The notes under the pieces were generated by a model, which saw only the letters and a program-made list of their open reading frames with translations, did not search any database and was not told the origin of the DNA. Of a stretch of 64,000 bases of DNA, positions 45,346 to 54,300 are shown piece after piece. The stretch is taken from contig NZ_CP054698.1 in NCBI RefSeq assembly GCF_014023275.1, positions 7,587,001 to 7,651,000 on the forward strand. The letters are read 5' to 3'. The DNA is from Nostoc edaphicum CCNP1411. GTDB taxonomy: Bacteria; Cyanobacteriota; Cyanobacteriia; Cyanobacteriales; Nostocaceae. The translations under genes were made by a program, and so were the position numbers. Every line of letters begins with the position of its first letter. Position 1 is the stretch's first letter.

Positions 45346-48300
45346 ACGGAATTAACGCCATTGATTCAGCAGTTACAGAAACAGGACTTAGAACTTGCTG
45401 CACCACCCATTTTAAGGCGGGCAGAGAATGCAAACTTACCACTGTCTTATGCTCAACAGCGTTTGTGGTTTTTAGACCAGTTCGAGCCGAACAGTGCTTC
45501 ATACAACATTCCCTTCGGGTTGCGCTTAATCGGAACTCTTAATGTTGCCGCGCTACAACAAAGCTTAATTGAAATTATTTATCGCCACGAAGCATTACGC
45601 ACTAACTTTGTTACTGTTGATGGACAAGCTGCTCAAATCATTCACAATTGGAGGGAACAAGGAACAGGGAACAGGGAACAGGAAAATATACCTTGGACAC
45701 TATCAGTTGTTGAGTTAAAGCATTTACCCGTAACAGAACAAAAAACTGCTGCACAGCAATTAGTCCAACAACAAGCACTTCTTCCTTTTGACTTAGAGTC
45801 AGAAGCATTAATCAGAGCAACATTACTGGTGCTGTCTTCTACAGAACAGTGGTTAGTATTGTGTATGCACCACGTTGTATCTGATGGCTGGTCAATAGGT
45901 GTGTTTGTTGAGGAGTTACAAGCACTGTACAATGCTTATTCTCAAGGTCAACTCTCACCTTTGTTGCCACTGCCAATTCAGTACGCAGATTTCGCCTTAT
46001 GGCAAAGACAATGGTTAGTTGGGGAAGTACTCAATAGCCAATTGAGTTACTGGAAACAACAATTGGCAAATGCACCTACGTTCTTGCCATTACCCACAGA
46101 TAGACCCAGACCTGCTGTGCAGACTTTCAATGGTGCATATATTGAGTTTAATCTGTCTGGTGAACTAACTCAACGGTTGGTGCAGCTGAGTCAAAAGCAA
46201 GGGGTAACTTTGTTTATGACTTTGCTAGCGGCATATAATACCCTGCTTTATCGCTACACGGGACAAACAGATATTTTGGTGGGTTCGCCAATTGCTAACC
46301 GCGATCGCACTGAGATAGAAGGGTTAATTGGCTTTTTTGTCAATACTTTGGTGATGCGGACAGAGATATCAGGCGATCGCAGTTTTAACGAATTACTCCC
46401 ACGTATCCGGGAAATGGCATTATCCGCTTATGCTCATCAAGATTTGCCCTTTGAAATGCTAGTGGAAGCATTGCAACCAGAACGGGACTTGAGCCATACA
46501 CCACTGTTCCAAGTGATGTTCGTTCTTAATAATGCCCCCACATCTGAAGTAGAGTTGACTGGGTTAAGTGTCAGTGAATTGCCTATAGAAAGTGCGATCG
46601 CTAAGTTTGACCTTACATTAGGAATGCAAAACACTAACAATGGACTCGTCGGGTGGTGGGAGTACAACACTGACTTGTTTGATAGCAGCACCATTGAGCG
46701 CATGACTGGTCATTTTGTGACACTGCTGGAAAGTATTGTCGCCAATCCCAAAGAGCGGATTTCTCAATTACCAATGCTCACAGCATTTGAGCAACAGCAG
46801 TTATTAGTTGAGTGGAATGATACAAGCGTAGATTATCCCCAAGATAAATGTATTCATCAGTTGTTGGAAGAACAGGTTGAGCGTACACCCGATGCTGTGG
46901 CGGTGGTGTTTGAGAATGAACAATTGACGTATCACGAGTTAAATTGTCGTGCTAACCAGTTAGCGCATTACTTGCAGTCTTTGGGAGTGTCCGCCGATGT
47001 GCTGGTGGGAATATGTGTGGAGCGCTCTCTGGAGATGGTGGTGGGATTACTTGGTATTCTCAAAGCTGGTGGGGCTTACGTACCACTTGATCCTGAGTAT
47101 CCCCAAGACCGTTTGAGTTTTATGCTCGAAGACGCTCAAGTTTCAGTATTACTGAGTCAGCAGCAATTAGTTGAGAAATTACCAGAACATCAAGCGCGTG
47201 TTGTTTGCTTAGATACGGACTGGCAAATCATTCCCCAGTCGAATCAGCAAAATCCAATCACTGGTGTGCAAGCTAGTAACTTGGCTTATGTAATTTACAC
47301 TTCGGGTTCCACCGGAAAGCCTAAAGGAGCGATAAATACGCATCTAGGGATTTGCAATCGCCTCCTGTGGATGCAGCAAGCATATCAATTAACAGAAATA
47401 GACTGCGTTTTACAGAAAACTCCTTTCAGCTTCGATGTCTCCGTTTGGGAGTTTTTCTGGCCATTATTGACTGGAGCGCGTTTAGTTGTAGCTAAACCAG
47501 GTGGACATAAAGATAGTGGTTACTTGGTCAACCTAATACTAGAACAGCAAGTTACTACACTGCATTTTGTTCCTTCGATGCTCCAGATTTTTCTAGAAGA
47601 ACAAGGTTTAAAAGATTGCAGTAGCTTGAAGCAAGTTATTTGTAGTGGCGAAGCACTGCCTTTAGAACTTCAAGAACGCTTTTTTGCTTGTTTAGGGTGT
47701 CAATTGCATAATCTCTATGGGCCGACAGAAGCCGCAATTGATGTCACCTTCTGGGAATGTCAACCAGAGAGTAATTTGAAGACAGTGCCTATTGGTCGCC
47801 CAATTTCTAATACGCAAATCTACATACTCGACCAAAACTTACAACCAGTACCTGTGGGTGTTCCAGGAGAGTTACACATCGGTGGTGCAGGATTAGCGAG
47901 AGGCTACCTCAACGCAAAAGAGTTAACAGAACAAAAGTTTATCCCCAACCCTTTCAGTGGAAGCAGGAGAGCAGGGGAGCAGAGGAGCAGAGGGGCAGGG
48001 GAGCGGAGGAGAAAAATAGTGCAATCTCCAGTTGCCAGTCCCCGTCTCTATAAAACCGGAGATTTGGCTCGTTATCTACCAGATGGCAATATCGAATATC
48101 TGGGACGTATCGACAACCAAGTAAAAATCCGTGGTTTCCGCATCGAATTGGGAGAAATCGAAGCAGCACTAAGTCAACATAAAGATGTGCAAACATCTGT
48201 AGTCATCGTCCGCGAAGATATTCCTGGTGATAAGCGCCTAGTCGCCTATATAGTACCGCAGCCACAGATAACACCTACAGTAAGCGTTCTGCGTAGCTTC

Positions 48301-51300
48301 CTCAAAGAAAAGCTACCAGAATACATGATACCAAGTGCGATCGCCATCTTAGAATCTTTACCCCTAACCTCCAACGGCAAAATAAACCGTCGCGCCCTAC
48401 CAGCACCAGAGCCAAGTGGTACATTATCAGATAAATATGTAGCTCCACGTACACCCCTAGAAGAAATCCTGGCACTGATTTGGCAAGAAGTCTTAAAAAT
48501 AGAGCTTGTAGGCAGACATGATAACTTTTTTACCTTGGGAGGACACTCCCTATTAGCAACGCAACTCGTCTCTCGTGTGCGTACCAGCTTGAAAGTAGAA
48601 CTGCCATTGCGTTCGTTATTTGCTGCACCGACAATTGCAGAGTTAGCACAATTAATTCAGCAATTACAGCAACAAGACTTAGAACTTGCCGCACCACCCA
48701 TCTTAAGGCGGACAAACAATGCAGAACTACCATTGTCTTATGCTCAACAGCGTTTGTGGTTTTTAGACCAGTTCGAGCCGGACAGTCCCTTCTACAACAT
48801 CCCAATTGGGTTGCGCTTTGTCGGAAGTGTGAATATTGCCGCTTTGGAACAAAGCTTCAGGGAAATTATTCATCGCCACGAAGCATTACGCACTAATTTT
48901 GTTTCCGTTGATGGAAAACCAACTCAAATCATTCAAATAAAACCAAATTGGTCACTGACAGTTGTTGAATTGCAGCATTTACCCTTACTTGTACTGAGCG
49001 AAGCCGAAGTAACAGAACAAGAAACTGCTGCACATAAATTAGTCCAACAACAAGCAATTCAGCCTTTTAACTTAGCTCATGATGCATTAATCAGAGCGAC
49101 ATTAGTGATGTTGTCTCCTACAGAACAGTGGTTATCAGTGTCTATCCATCACGTTGTTAGTGATGGCTGGTCAATAGGTGTATTTATCGAGGAGTTACAA
49201 GCACTGTACAATGCTTATTCTCAAGGTGAACTTTCACCCTTATTACCACTGCCAATTCAGTACGCAGATTTCGCCTTATGGCAAAGACAATGGTTAGTCG
49301 GGGAAGTACTCAATAGCCAATTGAGTTACTGGAAACAACAATTGGCAAATGCACCTACGTTTTTGCCACTACCCACAGACAGACCCAGACCTGCTGTGCA
49401 GACTTTCAATGGTGCATATCTTGAGTTTGCCCTATCTGTTGAGTTAACTCAACAATTAACCAAACTGAGTCAACAACAAGGGGTGACTTTGTTTATGACT
49501 TTGTTAGCGGCTTATAATACCCTGCTTTATCGCTACACCGGACAAGAAGATATATTAGTGGGTTCGCCAATTGCTAACCGCGATCGCTCCGAAATTGAAG
49601 GGTTAATAGGCTTTTTTGTCAATACCTTAGTCATGCGGACAGAGATATCAGGCGATCGCAGTTTTAGCGAATTACTGACTCGCGTCCGTGACATGGCAAT
49701 GGAGGCATACGCTCATCAGAACTTACCTTTTGAAATGCTGGTAGAAGCATTACAGGCAGAACGGAATCTTAGCCATACACCACTGTTTCAGGTAATGTTT
49801 GTCCTCCAAAATGCGCCCACTGCATCTGGATTAGACCTAACTGGGCTAAATGTCAGTCCATTACCAGTAAAACTGACAACTTCCAGGTTTGATTTAACCT
49901 TAATCATGCAGAACAGTCCTACTGGGCTGATAGGATTGTGGGAGTACAGCACTGACTTGTTTGACGCTAGTACTATCGATCGCATGACAAGTCATTTTGT
50001 CACCTTGCTTGAAGGCATTGTTGCTAATCCTCAACAGCAAATCTCACAATTGCCCCTGCTGAGTGAAGTTGAGCAACAAAAATTACTTTTTGAGTGGAAC
50101 GATACTCAAGTTGATTATCCCCTTGATAAGTGCATACATCAGTTATTTGAGGAACAGGTAGAACTGACACCCGATGAAGTGGCAGTGGAGTTTGAGGAGC
50201 AACAACTTACTTACAACCAATTAAACTGTCGCGCTAACCAATTAGCTCATCACTTGCGCTCTTTGGGTGTAGGTGCAGATATTCTAGTCGGGTTGTGTGT
50301 CGAGCGTTCTTTGGAGATGGTCATTGGACTGTTGGGAATTCTCAAAGCAGGGGGAGCGTATGTACCACTTGATCCAGAGTATCCAACTGAGCGTTTGAGC
50401 TTTATTTTAGAGGATACTCAAGCTAAAGTGTTGCTAACCCAGCGATCGCTTCTTGACCGACTGCCCCCAAATCAAACACAGCTTGTTTGCCTAGATACTG
50501 ACGCTGAATTAATTTCTCAGTGCAGCCAAGATAATCTCATCACTGGCGTACAAGCCAATAACTTGGGTTACATAATTTACACTTCTGGTTCTACAGGTCA
50601 ACCAAAGGGTATAGCCATGAATCAGCTTGCCCTTTGTAATATGATTTTGTGGCATCCGGACAATCTGAAAATTGCTCGTGGAGCAAAAACCCTACAATTT
50701 GCTTCGATTAACTTTGATGTCTCCTTTCAAGAAATCTTCACTACTTGGTGTTCTGGCGGTACATTGTTCTTAATAACTGAGGAATTACGCCACGATACCT
50801 CAAATTTGTTAAGAGTAATCCAAGAAAAAGCAATTCAAAGAATGTTTCTCCCCGTTGTGGGATTACAACAACTAGCAGAATTCGCTGTTGGTAGTGAGTT
50901 AGTAAATACTCATTTGCGGGAAATCATTACTGCTGGGGAACAGTTGCAGATTACTCCTGCCATTTCCAAGTGGCTGAGTCAGCTAAGTAACTGTACTCTG
51001 CACAATCATTACGGGCCATCCGAGAGCCATGTAGCCACCAGTTTTACTTTGCCTAATTTAGTAGACACTTGGCCGCTACTACCTCCAATTGGGCGACCTA
51101 TTTCTAATACTCAAATCTACATCCTAGATAAATATTTACAGCCTGTACCCATTGGTGTACAAGGGGAATTGTACATTGCTGGTGTGCTTTTAGCCAGAGG
51201 CTACTTGAACCGCCCAGAGTTAACACAAGAAAAATTCATCCCAAATCCCTTTAGTCCTGACCCTGATTCTCGCTTTTACAAGACAGGGGATTTAGCACGT

Positions 51301-54300
51301 TATTTAGCTAACGGTAACATCGAATACTTGGGACGCATTGACAATCAGGTGAAAATTCGCGGTTTCCGCATCGAGTTGGGCGAAATTGAAGCAGTACTGA
51401 GCCAACATAGTAATGTACAGGCTTCTTGTGCGGTTGTGCGAGAAGATACTCCAGGTGATAAACGCTTAGTCGCTTACATTGTGCCACAGCCAGAGCAGAG
51501 AGTTTCTGTAAGCGTTGTGCGTAGCTTTCTGAAGGAGAAGTTACCAGAGTATATGCTGCCAAGTGCAATAGTTATCTTGGAAGCTCTACCAATCACCTCC
51601 AACGGAAAATTAGACCGTCGCGCATTGAGAGCACCTGATTTACACAGTCAATTATCAGATCAGTATGTTGCTCCACGTAACCCAGTTGAAGAAATTTTGT
51701 CACTAATTTGGGCGCAAGTGCTGAAAGTAGAGCTTGTGGGTATACATGATAACTTCTTTGAACTTGGAGGACATTCGCTACTAGCAACGCAACTGGTTTC
51801 CCGCGTCCGTACCAACTTGAAAGTAGAACTACCATTGCGTACCTTATTTGCTGCACCAACAATTGCTCAATTATCCCAAAACATTCAACAGTTGCAGCAA
51901 CAAGACTTAGAAATTGTTGCACCACCCATCTTAAAGCGGGCAGAGAATGGAGAAATACCACTGTCTTATGCTCAACAGCGTTTGTGGTTTTTAGACAAGT
52001 TAAACCCGAACAGTGCCTCATACAACATCCCCGTTGGTTTGCGTTTAGTCGGAACTCTTAATGTTGTTGCCTTAGAACAAAGCTTTAGGGAAATTATTCA
52101 TCGCCACGAAGCATTACGCACCAACTTTGTTGTCGTTGATGGAAAGCCTTTACAAATCATTCAAACCCAGACTAATTGGACAGTTGCAGTTGTTGACTTG
52201 CAACATTTACCCGTAACAGAACAAAAAACGGCTGCACAAAAATTACTCCAACAACAAGTAATTGAGCCTTTTGACTTAGAGTCAGAAGCATTAATCAGAG
52301 CAACATTACTGATGCTGTCTTCTACAGAACAGTGGTTAGTAGTGTGTATGCACCATGTTGTATCTGATGGCTGGTCAATAGGTGTGTTTATCAAGGAGTT
52401 ACAAGCACTGTACAATGCTTATTCTCAAGGTCAACCGTCACCCTTGTTACCACTGCCGATTCAGTATGCAGATTTCGCCTTATGGCAAAGACAATGGTTA
52501 CAAGGGGAAGTACTCAATAGCCAATTGAGTTACTGGAAACAACAATTGGCAAATGCACCTACGTTCTTGCCACTACCCACAGATAGACCCAGAGGTTCTG
52601 TGCAGACTTTCAATGGCGCGCATCTGGAGTTTACACTCTCTGCGGAACTAACCCAAAAGTTAGAAAAACTGAGTCAACAGCAAGGTTGTACCCTGTTCAT
52701 GACTTTGTTAGCAGCATATAATACCCTGCTTTATCGCTACACCGGACAATCAGATATTTTGGTGGGGACACCAATTGCTAACCGCGATCGCGCCGAGACA
52801 GAAGGGCTAATTGGCTTTTTTGTCAACACTTTAGTGATGCGGACGAACTTGGCAGAAAACCCCAGCTTTAGCGAATTACTCCCGCGCCTGAGAGAAATGG
52901 CATTATCCGCATACGCTCATCAAGATTTGCCCTTTGAAATGTTGGTGGAAGCATTGCAACCAGAACGAGACATGAGCCATACACCACTGTTCCAAGTGAT
53001 GTTCGTTCTCCAGAATACTCCTGTGTCTCAATTGGAGTTGACCGGGTTAAGTGTCAGTGAGTTGCCAATAGAGACTTCCACAGTAAAGTTCGATCTGACT
53101 TTAGTCATGGAGAACACTGGCACTGGACTAGTGGGGTGGTGGCAGTACAACACTGGCTTGTTTGATAGCAGCACTATCGAACGGATGATGGGTCATTTTG
53201 TGACATTGCTAGAAGGTATTGTGGATAATCCCCAAGAGCGGATTTCGCAATTACCAATGCTCACAGCGTCTGAGCAACAGCAGTTATTAGTTAAGTGGAA
53301 TGATACTCAGGTAGATTATCCCCAAAATAAATGTATCCATCAGTTATTTGAGGAACAGTCTTTGAGTACACCCGATGCAGTGGCAGTGGTGTTTGACAAT
53401 CAACAATTGATGTACCACGAATTAAATTGTCGTGCTAACCAGTTGGCCCATTATTTGCAGTCTTTGGGTGTCAAACCAGATGTATTAGTGGGGATATTTG
53501 TAGAACGCTCCTTAGAAATGGTAGTAGGAATACTAGGAATTCTCAAGGCGGGTGGTGCTTATGTACCACTTGACCCAGAATATCCCCAAGAGCGATTGAG
53601 CTTCATGCTCGAAGATACTCAAGTTGGGGTACTGCTGACCCAAAAGCGACTCTTAGATACACTACCTGCAACTCCAGCAAAAGTTGTCTTTTTAGATGAT
53701 ATCTGCTCATACATTAGCCAAGACAATCAAGATAACCCCGTTAGTGAAGTCACAGCATCTCATCTAGCAAATGTGATTTACACGAGCGGTTCCACAGGTA
53801 AACCCAAAGGTGTGATGGTTGAGCATCGGGGATTAGTTAACCTAGCTCAAGCACAGATTCAAACTTTTAGCTTGGATTCTGATAGTCGCATTCTCCAGTT
53901 TGCCTCCCTCAATTTTGATGCTTCCATTTGGGAAATCATCATGGCTTGGAAATCTGGGGCAATTCTCTACCTGGGAACAAAAGACTCAATAATGCCGGGT
54001 ATGCCGTTAATGGAGCGATTACGCGACTATGGTATTACTCATGTCACCCTACCACCATCAGCCCTAGCAGTCTTAGCAACAGAAGAACTTCCCAAGTTGC
54101 AAACAATCATCGTTGGTGGTGAGGCTTGTCCTGCTGAATTGATAAAACTTTGGTCTGCTGACAGAAACTTCTTCAACGCTTATGGCCCAACAGAAGCCAG
54201 TGTTTGTGCCACAGTAGCAAAATGTACTCCGGAGGACGATAAAATTACCATTGGTCGTCCAATCGCCAATGCACAAATCTACATTTTAGATTCGCAATTA

